The notes under the pieces: model-generated
The model's database searches: none
Told to the model about the DNA's origin: nothing
The model's input: the letters and a program-made list of their open reading frames with translations, nothing else
Origin: Sulfurimonas sp.
GTDB lineage: Bacteria > Campylobacterota > Campylobacteria > Campylobacterales > Sulfurimonadaceae
Assembly: GCA_027019335.1 (NCBI GenBank)
Contig: JALUWV010000035.1
Location: 1 to 64,000 of the forward strand
Direction of reading: 5' to 3'
DNA: 64,000 nucleotides
Shown here: positions 44,723 to 53,584 of the stretch, in pieces
Layout: each line of letters begins with the position of its first letter
Position numbering within the stretch: the first letter of the stretch is position 1
Translations under genes and position numbers: made by a program

Positions 44723-45517
44723 ATGAGAGCAGCTGTCCTCCAACTCAATGCACAAGGTTTAAGTTCTACCAAACTTTACAACTACATCAGAGTCGCTCAT
44801 AGGAAAGGAGTCAAAGTTTTACTCCTTGGTGAGTATGTTTTAAACCCTTTTTTTAAAGAGTTACAAAGTATGTCCATCAGTATGATAGACGAACAAGCAA
44901 AACGGCAAATAGAAGTTTTAAAAGAACTCTCAACGACCTATAAAATGACTATCGTAGTGCCACTTGTCATTGTAAAGAAAAAAGAGGTCTACAAAACAGT
45001 TGCCAAATTTGCCCCCTCTTCTACAGCGTATTATCATCAACAAGTCCTTATAAATTATGCCCATTGGAATGAAGAGAAGTTTTTTGCCAATGAGATTACA
45101 AAACTTCAAACACCCCTTGTTTTTAACATTGATAACTTTAAATTTGCAATCATGAGTGGTTTTGAACTCCATTTTGATGCACTTTTTACAAGCCTCTCTA
45201 CTAGAAATATTGATTGTATACTCCTTCCAAGTGTTGCAACATTTGACTCCTATGAACGATGGAAAGCACTCATACTGAGCCGTGCATTTACTCAAAACTG
45301 CTATATTTTAAGAGCAAATAGAATTGGTGAATACCAAGACAAAAACATTTCATGGCAATTTTATGGTGATTCTATCTTAGCATCACCAAATGGTGAACTC
45401 CTCCAGCACTTAGGTAATAGTGAAGAGTTAATGATTGTTGATATGAATCACACAGATGTCGTTCAAGCCAGACGTTCATGGGGATTTAAAGAAGCACTTA
45501 AAAAAAGGAACAACTAA
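44723..45517 (+). CDS. Nitrilase-superfamily (carbon-nitrogen hydrolase) protein, catalytic Cys and Lys apparently lost
   Basis: LLLGEYV glutamate retained; expected xCxD motif reads SGFELHF; expected YxK reads YHQQ. Confidence 0.78.
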   Translation: MRAAVLQLNAQGLSSTKLYNYIRVAHRKGVKVLLLGEYVLNPFFKELQSMSISMIDEQAKRQIEVLKELSTTYKMTIVVPLVIVKKKEVYKTVAKFAPSSTAYYHQQVLINYAHWNEEKFFANEITKLQTPLVFNIDNFKFAIMSGFELHFDALFTSLSTRNIDCILLPSVATFDSYERWKALILSRAFTQNCYILRANRIGEYQDKNISWQFYGDSILASPNGELLQHLGNSEELMIVDMNHTDVVQARRSWGFKEALKKRNN

Positions 45518-46188
45518 TGTTACAATATTTTCACAGACAAGTTCAACTATGGGGTGAAGAGGTGCAGACTTCTTTACAAGATAAAAAAATCGCTATTGTT
45601 GGTTCAGGCGGTTTGGGTTCTTCACTTGCATTTGCCCTTGGAGCAAGTGGGATTGGTGAAATTCATATGATAGATTTTGATGAAGTAAGTTTACATAATA
45701 TTCACCGTCAAATTGCTTTTAAAGTAGGGGATGAAGGTAAAAACAAAGCCAAAATTAACACCGAGCTTATGATGCAACGCTCCCCTTATGTCAAAGCAAT
45801 TCCTCACGAGTGTGATTTTACAGCATGGACAGCAAAAAATATAGAAGTTGACCTCATCATAGATGCTACAGATAACCTTCCAACACGAGGAGACATTAAT
45901 ACCTATGCAAAAAAAAGCAATACACCTTGGGTCTATGGGAGTGTCGAAGCTTTTCATGGTCAAGTGTGCTTTATAGACAACTCTTCATTTAATGATGCTT
46001 TTAAAATCATCCAAAAGACTCCTGCAGGCATCGCAGCCCCTATCGTCATGCACATTGCTTCACTTCAAGCAAACTTAGCCCTGCGTTTCTTAGCAGGACT
46101 CAGTGTGAAAAAAGATATGCTTTACTATCTTTTCTTTAATGAAGAGGGTGAATTAGTAACCCAAAAATTTGGATTACCTACTGCTTAG
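45517..46188 (+). CDS. ThiF/MoeB-type E1-like adenylyltransferase, short form without CxxC motifs
   Basis: GSGGLGSSLAFALGASGIG, NIHRQ and DATDNLPTR motifs. Confidence 0.88.
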   Translation: MLQYFHRQVQLWGEEVQTSLQDKKIAIVGSGGLGSSLAFALGASGIGEIHMIDFDEVSLHNIHRQIAFKVGDEGKNKAKINTELMMQRSPYVKAIPHECDFTAWTAKNIEVDLIIDATDNLPTRGDINTYAKKSNTPWVYGSVEAFHGQVCFIDNSSFNDAFKIIQKTPAGIAAPIVMHIASLQANLALRFLAGLSVKKDMLYYLFFNEEGELVTQKFGLPTA

Positions 46189-46765
46189 AGATATATTTTG
46201 CAAGTGCTTCAATCTTTGCATCATCAAGTTTTGAAGCCTGCCCTTTCATAATACCTTTCATAGAACCACCGTACGTTCCATTTTGATACCCGTGAAGTGC
46301 TGTCACGATTTTATCAGTCGCCCAACCTTTAATAATATGTGATTTTCCTAAAGCTTTTTTCTCAGCATGGGAACCATGACACCCTGCACAAGCAGTAAAA
46401 AGTTGTTTTCCATCAAGTGCTGGTTTTGCAGGTGTTGCACTTGTTTGTATATCTTTTGCAACTTTTTCAACTGCCTTTGCACTTTTTTGTACCACTTCAT
46501 GACTTGTTTGACTCACTTGTTTCACAACTTCTGTACTAACTTCTTTAACCTTGTCAATACTCTTTTGTGTCACTTTTTGTACCTGTTCTGAGACAACACT
46601 TGTTGCTTCTTTGGCTTTTTTAAGTACATCATCTGTACTTTTAGCTACAACAGTCGCTGTTTCGTGTGCCTGCTGGCTTATCTCTTTTTTAGCCGTTTGT
46701 GTTGTTGCATCATCATTACATCCAAGTAGAAAAAAGGCAAGTGCTGCCGATAAAATGATTTTCAT
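46178..46765 (-). CDS. Lipoprotein class I cytochrome c with long helical linker
   Basis: Lipobox LLGC, about 90-aa KVTQKSIDKVKEVSTEV-type helix, CAGCH haem motif. Confidence 0.85.
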   Translation of the reverse strand: MKIILSAALAFFLLGCNDDATTQTAKKEISQQAHETATVVAKSTDDVLKKAKEATSVVSEQVQKVTQKSIDKVKEVSTEVVKQVSQTSHEVVQKSAKAVEKVAKDIQTSATPAKPALDGKQLFTACAGCHGSHAEKKALGKSHIIKGWATDKIVTALHGYQNGTYGGSMKGIMKGQASKLDDAKIEALAKYISKQ

Positions 46766-46859
46766 GTTCTATCCTCAAGTTTATTTTGAAATATTATACA
46801 GTAATTATTTGTACTTTTGGCTTTCATCTTTAACAAGTATTTTTTCGATATAATTAGAT

Positions 46860-47999
46860 ATGAAATTTGAACCATATCCATTTGAAAAATTAAACCATTT
46901 ACTAGAAAATATTGTCCCTAATGCTGACCTGACTCCCTCTGTTTTAACCATAGGTGAACCACAGTTTGAAACACCTACTTTTATACAGAGTGCTTTAGCA
47001 AAAAATACTGATTTACTCAAAAAGTATCCAAAAACTGGTGGTGAAAGTACGCTTCGTCAAGCGATGCGTGGTTTTGTGCAAAGACGATTTCACACGACAC
47101 TTAGCGATGCACAAATCATCCCTACTTTTGGAACACGAGAAGTACTTTTTAACTTTCCTCAGTTTTTCCTTTTTGATGTGAAACATCCTGTGATGGCATA
47201 TACAAACCCTTTTTATCAGATTTATGAAGGGGCAGCACTTGCGACTCGTGCTAAAGTTATTCATCTTAACTTAAATAAAGCAAATAACTTTAAACCACTC
47301 ATCAACGAAAAAGAGCTTGCAAAATGCGACCTTGTGATTTTAAACTTTCCAAATAATCCAAGCACAGCAATACTTACATTAGAAGAACTTGGAGAGTGGG
47401 TTCGTCTTGCGCTTAAACATAACTTTGTCCTCTTAAATGATGAATGTTATAGTGAAATCTATACCAACACCCCACCCCCTTCACTTTTAGAAGCTTCAAG
47501 TGCTGTTGGAAATGTTGATTTTACCAATGTACTAGTAATAAACTCCATCTCTAAACGCTCCTCAGCACCAGGACTACGTTCTGGATTTATCGCAGGCGAT
47601 GCAAACATCCTCAAAGAGTACATGAAGTACCGTACTTATGTAGGCTGTGCAAGTCCTCTACCACTTCAGAGTGCAGCAGCCGAGGCTTGGAGTGAAGAGA
47701 CTCATGTCGCTCACTCGCGCGCAATTTATAAAAGAAACTTTGAAATAGCACAAGAGATTTTAGGAACAGCTATTCCAGCGGCTACTTTTTACCTTTGGAT
47801 AGAGGTAAAAGATGCCCTTGAATTTACAAAAAAACTCTATAAAGAGTACAATGTCAAAGTCCTTCCAGGGGAGTTTTTAGCTAGAGCAAATGCACAAGGA
47901 GAAAATCCTGGTATTGGATTTGTGCGCATTGCCTTAGTAGAAGATGAAGAAAAAACAAGAAGTGCATTAAAAAGAATCAAGGAGTGTTTACATGGCTAG
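46860..47999 (+). CDS. PLP-dependent aminotransferase, possibly succinyldiaminopimelate transaminase
   Basis: NFPNNPSTA, NDECYSEIY, SISKRSSAPGLRSGFIAGD. Confidence 0.85.
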   Translation: MKFEPYPFEKLNHLLENIVPNADLTPSVLTIGEPQFETPTFIQSALAKNTDLLKKYPKTGGESTLRQAMRGFVQRRFHTTLSDAQIIPTFGTREVLFNFPQFFLFDVKHPVMAYTNPFYQIYEGAALATRAKVIHLNLNKANNFKPLINEKELAKCDLVILNFPNNPSTAILTLEELGEWVRLALKHNFVLLNDECYSEIYTNTPPPSLLEASSAVGNVDFTNVLVINSISKRSSAPGLRSGFIAGDANILKEYMKYRTYVGCASPLPLQSAAAEAWSEETHVAHSRAIYKRNFEIAQEILGTAIPAATFYLWIEVKDALEFTKKLYKEYNVKVLPGEFLARANAQGENPGIGFVRIALVEDEEKTRSALKRIKECLHG

Positions 48000-48495
48000 A
48001 AGTAGTGAAGATTTAAAAGCAGAAGTTTTAAAAGCGCAGCAAACAAGTGATGTTGCAGCTTTATATGTTTTAGAAAAAGAGGCGCATGAACTCTTTGATG
48101 AAGAGACTCTCCATGGGTTTTATGCCAATATTTTAGACTTAGCCTTAGAAAAGCTTACAGACATACTTGAATCACACCGTAAAATGGATATGAATGAAGT
48201 GCAAGACTTTGCAACGACTCGAGCTTTATATGAGTATGCGATTGAGCATTATTCTGCTGGAGATGCAAAAGATGCAGCTGCTCTTTTTGAAGTGCTTACA
48301 GGGATTACAAATGATGATTCTTTTACCTCTGCACTCAAGTTTCACTGGATTGCAGCTGCTGAAAACCTAGCATTTGAAGATTTTTTAGACAAAATTGCAG
48401 ATATTGAAGCTACACAAAATGCAGGAACATTTTACATTAGTAAATTTACAAAAGAGGCACAAAAATTACTGAAAACTCCTCAAACAAAGAAGTAA
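47992..48495 (+). CDS. Hypothetical protein
   Basis: ORF between aminotransferase and murC, overlapping upstream gene by 8 nt. Confidence 0.7.
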   Translation: MARSSEDLKAEVLKAQQTSDVAALYVLEKEAHELFDEETLHGFYANILDLALEKLTDILESHRKMDMNEVQDFATTRALYEYAIEHYSAGDAKDAAALFEVLTGITNDDSFTSALKFHWIAAAENLAFEDFLDKIADIEATQNAGTFYISKFTKEAQKLLKTPQTKK

Positions 48496-48497
48496 AA

Positions 48498-49811
48498 ATG
48501 AAAATACATTTTATTGGGATTGGTGGTATCGGTATCTCAGGACTTGCACAGTATATGAGATACACGGGACATGAGGTCTCAGGTTCAGACATCAAAGATA
48601 CACTCATTACACAAAAACTCCGTTCTTTAGGCATAGAGGTCACAGTCCCTCATACAGCCGAGGCAATCACAAACCAAGATTTAGTAGTACATTCAGCTAT
48701 CATTAGCCCTAACAATCCAGAAGTCATTGCAGCCAAAGCAAAAGACATCGAAGTACTTGCACGTCGAGAAGCACTCCTAAAGATTCTTGATGATAAAAAA
48801 GTTTACTCTGTCGCTGGCGCACATGGTAAAAGTACCACAACAGCCATACTGAGTGCTATCATGGATGGTTCCGCTATCATCGGTGCCGAATCAAAAGAAT
48901 TTGCTTCCAATGTTCGTTATGACAGTACTAGTGATGTCATGCTTTTTGAAGCGGATGAGAGTGATGGAAGCTTTATCAACTCAAATCCATATTGTGCTAT
49001 CGTCATCAATGCAGAGCCTGAGCATATGGAGTATTATGATTATAATTATGACCTTTTTTATGACTCTTACAAAACTTTTATAAATACAGCCTCTTTTCGT
49101 GTTTTAAATGCAGAAGACCCTTTTTTGGCAACACTTGTCGAAAGTGTCGAGGCACACTGGCTCTATCCGAGCAAAGATATTTCTAAGATTAGCTATACCC
49201 TCATTGACAATGAACCACATACTATGTTTACCCTCAAAGATTTTGGTGAATTTGCCGTTTGGGGATTTGGAAAGCATATAGCACTCGATGCTTCTTTAGC
49301 TATCTTAGCAGCGAATGAATCTATGGATATAGAAGTGATTCGGACAAAGCTTCTCAATTTTAAAGGGATTAAAAAACGTTTTGACATTGTTGGTTTTGAG
49401 GATGACCGTGTTATCATCGATGATTATGGACACCATCCAACAGAGATTAAAGCCACTTTTGAGTCTGTCAAAGAGTATGCTTCTTTAAAAGGGTTTGACA
49501 AAATCACAGCCATTTGGCAACCGCATAAATACTCACGAACGATTGATAATTTGGAAGCATTTATCAACTGTTTTGATGGGGCAGATGAGCTTATCATCCT
49601 TCCTGTTTGGGCAGCAAGCGAGGCTAAACGTGAGATAGACTTTGAGGAAAGTTTCAAACAGTACAATCTAACCATGGCAGATAAGATAAAAAGAGCCAAC
49701 AACACCATTACCGTTATTAAAGACAACAAAGACTTAGAGGTCTTAAACAAAGGACTCATCATTGGTTTTGGTGCTGGAGATATAACCTATCAAATGCGAG
49801 GGATTGCTTAG
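48498..49811 (+). CDS. murC: UDP-N-acetylmuramate-L-alanine ligase
   Basis: GIGGIGISGLAQYM, GAHGKSTTTAIL, DDYGHHPTEI motifs. Confidence 0.95.
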   Translation: MKIHFIGIGGIGISGLAQYMRYTGHEVSGSDIKDTLITQKLRSLGIEVTVPHTAEAITNQDLVVHSAIISPNNPEVIAAKAKDIEVLARREALLKILDDKKVYSVAGAHGKSTTTAILSAIMDGSAIIGAESKEFASNVRYDSTSDVMLFEADESDGSFINSNPYCAIVINAEPEHMEYYDYNYDLFYDSYKTFINTASFRVLNAEDPFLATLVESVEAHWLYPSKDISKISYTLIDNEPHTMFTLKDFGEFAVWGFGKHIALDASLAILAANESMDIEVIRTKLLNFKGIKKRFDIVGFEDDRVIIDDYGHHPTEIKATFESVKEYASLKGFDKITAIWQPHKYSRTIDNLEAFINCFDGADELIILPVWAASEAKREIDFEESFKQYNLTMADKIKRANNTITVIKDNKDLEVLNKGLIIGFGAGDITYQMRGIA

Positions 49812-50140
49812 TGACTTATATATTTGGATTCTTCCTTGTTATCGTTTTTTTCCTAGCACTACGTTACCTTACTGAGTTTAATTTTCGCCAACAAATGAGT
49901 ATTGCCCTTGTTGTTTTTTCTATTGTGGCTACTGCTGTGATGTATAACCAATACACAAAAAAAGAAAATCAACATATTCTTGATGTAGCACTCAAATACA
50001 AGCAAGGAAAAACACTCCATTGTGCAGGCAAAGAGGTCAATGCCACAAGCTATTCATTAAGTACAGGAACATATACTTTTATAGGACTTGAGGGAACAGA
50101 CAATGCACAAGAAATGATTAGTGCTTCTGAGTGTCAGTAA
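49811..50140 (+). CDS. Small membrane hypothetical protein (GTG start)
   Basis: Two N-terminal hydrophobic segments; overlaps murC stop by one base. Confidence 0.7.
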   Translation: MTYIFGFFLVIVFFLALRYLTEFNFRQQMSIALVVFSIVATAVMYNQYTKKENQHILDVALKYKQGKTLHCAGKEVNATSYSLSTGTYTFIGLEGTDNAQEMISASECQ

Positions 50141-52360
50141 ATGAAAAAAACAAAACCTTCTAAAATCGACCATCTGCTCACACAATTAGATTTAACAGAG
50201 CATATTGCCCAGTTTCAAAGCTTTTTCTCACGTGAGCATTCTTTATATATAGAGGGTGATCAAGAACTCCATTTTAAGTACATTAAAGTACTCGATGCCT
50301 TAGAGTTTAATGCCCCGCCCAAAGTAAGTGATTTTTTTACGATAAAAAACCATCTCAAAAAGCATGGTGTTTTAAACTTTGAACAAATCTTTGAGATTGT
50401 GAAAGTTGTGCGATACTTTCGCTACTTTAAACATCGCCAACTCGATGGACTCATTGGTGAATGGATGCAGAAAATCCAAACACCTGAGAAATTTGCAGAA
50501 GTAGAAAAGTACTTTACAAATGATGGAAAGTTTGAAGAAAATCTGGATGAAACTCTTTTTGGTCTCAGTGCGCGTATTCAAACGCATAAAAATGATATGA
50601 GTGGTGCATTAAAACGGATGATGTCAAGTGCAAAACTTGCAGGCTACCTTGTAGATACACAAGTCCATTTTATCAACAATGAAGAGTGTTTACTTGTACG
50701 TGGTGGCTTCAACCATGTTCTCAAAGGGGCTGTCATTGGACGGAGTACAGGTGGCTTTTTTTATGTAGCACCCGATAGTATTTTAAAAACCAAAGAAAAA
50801 ATCCGCTACATAGAACAAGAACGAGCAGCCATCTTTTACCAATACACAAAAGAGTTTTCCGCAACACTCTCAGAGTTACAAGCCTTCATAAACTTCATAG
50901 ACAAAGAGTTTACAAAGTTTGACAACTACCAAGCACGTGTATTTTTTGCCAAAAGTAAAAATCTCCAAATTATTAAGAGTAAAGCAGATTCTAAAATCAT
51001 ACTCCATGATTTTAAACACCCTGCTCTACACAATCCTAAGCCAATCTCAGTTGATTTTTCAAAAAATATTTTAATGATTACAGGAGTCAATGCAGGGGGA
51101 AAAACGATGCTTTTAAAAAGTATCTTAGCCGCTTCCTTTATGGCAAAGTACATCATTCCTATGCAATTAAATGAAAACAAGTCCCATGTAGGAAGTTTCA
51201 AGTCTGTCCTTGCCATCATAGATGACCCCCAAAATGTTAAAAATGACATCTCTACATTTGCAGGGCGTATGCAAGAATTTTCTAAGATATTTCAAGAAAA
51301 AAATGCCCTTGTGGGTGTGGATGAAATCGAACTTGGAACAGACTCGGATGAAGCAGCAGCCCTTTTTAAAGTTATCTTAGATGACCTTATCAAACGCAAG
51401 CAAAAAGTAGTCGTCACAACACACCACAAACGTCTCGCTGCACTCATGGCTGACCGTGATGATGTAAGCCTCATGGCAGCGATTTATGATGAAGAACAAA
51501 GAAAGCCAACCTATGAATTTATGCAAGGGATTATCGGGAAGAGTTATGCCTTTGAAACAGCCAGTCGTTATGGCATTAACAATGCCATTGTCAATGAAGC
51601 GAAAGCGGTCTATGGCGACAACTCAGAAAAACTCTCTTTACTCATAGAACGCGGTTCTCAACTTGAACGCGAACTCAAACAAAAGCATAAAAAAGTCGAT
51701 GAAGAGTTAGACAAACTCCATAAAAAAGAACTCCAACTCAAAGCCCTCCAAGAAGCTAACCAAAAAGAGCTAGAGGAGCAAAAATTTGCCCTCAAACGTA
51801 GCTATGATGTCGCCATCAGCGAAGCAAAAAATGCAGCCAAAGCGGGCGATACAAAAGCCATCCATAGAGCTATGAATAAGGCAAACAAAAAGCTTCCACC
51901 TCAAAAAGAAAAAACCCTCCAAGAAGATGTTAAATTTCAAGTGGGTGAAAGTGTCAAATACCACTCAAACAGAGGGGTAATCGTCTCTATGAAGGGTGAA
52001 AATGAAGCGATGATTGAGATGGATGGTATGAAAGTACGTGTCAAAACAAAACATCTTCGCCATACACAAAAAAAAGCTCCAAAACCACAAACAAACATTA
52101 AGCTCAATGTTGAAAAAAGAGCAGGTCTAAAGTGTGATTTACATGGTTTACGTGCGGATGAAGCCTGCGAAGTCTTAGACAAATTTTTAAATGATGCCCT
52201 TATCAATGGCTGGGATGAAGTGATTGTTTACCATGGCATAGGGACAGGAAAACTCTCTTATGCTGTGAAAAACTTTTTAAAAGCCCATCCACGAGTGCAG
52301 AAGTATGAAGATGCACCCCAACACCTCGGTGGTTTTGGTGCAAAGATAGTAACACTCTGA
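50141..52360 (+). CDS. mutS2: Endonuclease MutS2
   Basis: TGVNAGGKTMLLKS Walker A, VGVDEIELGTDSDEAAAL, C-term Smr domain DLHGLRADEA...YHGIGTGKL. Confidence 0.94.
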   Translation: MKKTKPSKIDHLLTQLDLTEHIAQFQSFFSREHSLYIEGDQELHFKYIKVLDALEFNAPPKVSDFFTIKNHLKKHGVLNFEQIFEIVKVVRYFRYFKHRQLDGLIGEWMQKIQTPEKFAEVEKYFTNDGKFEENLDETLFGLSARIQTHKNDMSGALKRMMSSAKLAGYLVDTQVHFINNEECLLVRGGFNHVLKGAVIGRSTGGFFYVAPDSILKTKEKIRYIEQERAAIFYQYTKEFSATLSELQAFINFIDKEFTKFDNYQARVFFAKSKNLQIIKSKADSKIILHDFKHPALHNPKPISVDFSKNILMITGVNAGGKTMLLKSILAASFMAKYIIPMQLNENKSHVGSFKSVLAIIDDPQNVKNDISTFAGRMQEFSKIFQEKNALVGVDEIELGTDSDEAAALFKVILDDLIKRKQKVVVTTHHKRLAALMADRDDVSLMAAIYDEEQRKPTYEFMQGIIGKSYAFETASRYGINNAIVNEAKAVYGDNSEKLSLLIERGSQLERELKQKHKKVDEELDKLHKKELQLKALQEANQKELEEQKFALKRSYDVAISEAKNAAKAGDTKAIHRAMNKANKKLPPQKEKTLQEDVKFQVGESVKYHSNRGVIVSMKGENEAMIEMDGMKVRVKTKHLRHTQKKAPKPQTNIKLNVEKRAGLKCDLHGLRADEACEVLDKFLNDALINGWDEVIVYHGIGTGKLSYAVKNFLKAHPRVQKYEDAPQHLGGFGAKIVTL

Positions 52361-53556
52361 TGCAAAAAAAAGTTGCGATTGTAGGTGCTGGGGCTTCAGG
52401 ACTTTTCTGTGCTATTGTTTGTGCAAAAGCAGGCATAGCAGTAGATATCTATGAGCAAAACACAAAACCTGCAAAGAAAATATTGGTCTCTGGAAATGGT
52501 CGCTGTAACATTTCTAACACACAACTCAGTAGTGCAGACTACTTTGGTGAAAATCCCAACTTTGTAAATTATGCCCTTGAGACATTTGGCTTTCAAGCAT
52601 TTGAAGCGTTTACAAAATCCATCGGTTTACTCCTCACAACCCTAGAAGATGGTCGAGCATATCCTTTAAGTAATGAAGCCAAGAGCGTTGCAACACTCTT
52701 AGAAAATTATGCAAAATCTTTAGACGTACACTTTCACTGTGACACACAAATCAAAGATATTCAAGCCCTTTTCTCCAAGTACCACTCTGTCGTTATCGCC
52801 ACAGGTTCTCGTGCTGCAGAACATTTAGGAGGGAACAGTGATGGTGAAATGTTTGCAAAAGTATATGGGCATAGTGTTGCACCTGCCTATCCGAGTCTCG
52901 TACAACTTGAACTCTCCTCAAAAATCGCCCATAAAATGAGTGGAACGAAAGTAAATGCCCAAGTGACACTTCTGATAAATGGACAAAAAGAACTACTCCA
53001 GCAAGGAGACCTTCTTTTTACAAACTATGGTGTTTCTGGATTTGCCATTTTAGACATCTCTCAGATGGCAAGCGAAGCACTCCTCAATTTTTCTGCAGTG
53101 AGCCTCCAACTCAACCTTTTACCTCATTGGAGTATGCAAAAACTTTCAAACCATCTCTTTCAAACAGCACAACACTTACCAGAGATGACACTTTTAGAGA
53201 TTCTAATAGGATTAGTACCACTCAAAATTGCACAAGGTATTTGCAGTGCATTAACACTGAGTCCCACCCTCAAAGCCACTCAAATCCATATGAAACTTGC
53301 CAAAAAAATAGCCAATCAACTCTTGCATTGGCGATTTGAAGTCGAACAAACACATGGTTTTCGTCATGCAGAAGTGAGTGGAGGTGGGATTCGTACTTCT
53401 GAAGTTGATGAAAAAACTATGATGTCTCGCAAATGTCAAAATTTATACTTTTGTGGTGAAGTGCTTGATATCGTCGGTAAACGCGGGGGCTATAACTTTG
53501 CTTTTGCTTGGGCAAGTGCTTTTGTAGCTGCTCAAAATATAAAAAACATGATGTAA
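52360..53556 (+). CDS. HI0933/YhiN family FAD-dependent oxidoreductase
   Basis: VAIVGAGASGLFCAIVCAKAG FAD motif; SGNGRCNISN; GGYNFAFAWASAF. Confidence 0.92.
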   Translation: MQKKVAIVGAGASGLFCAIVCAKAGIAVDIYEQNTKPAKKILVSGNGRCNISNTQLSSADYFGENPNFVNYALETFGFQAFEAFTKSIGLLLTTLEDGRAYPLSNEAKSVATLLENYAKSLDVHFHCDTQIKDIQALFSKYHSVVIATGSRAAEHLGGNSDGEMFAKVYGHSVAPAYPSLVQLELSSKIAHKMSGTKVNAQVTLLINGQKELLQQGDLLFTNYGVSGFAILDISQMASEALLNFSAVSLQLNLLPHWSMQKLSNHLFQTAQHLPEMTLLEILIGLVPLKIAQGICSALTLSPTLKATQIHMKLAKKIANQLLHWRFEVEQTHGFRHAEVSGGGIRTSEVDEKTMMSRKCQNLYFCGEVLDIVGKRGGYNFAFAWASAFVAAQNIKNMM

Positions 53557-53584
53557 TTCAAAAGAAATAGTGCTATAATACTTT

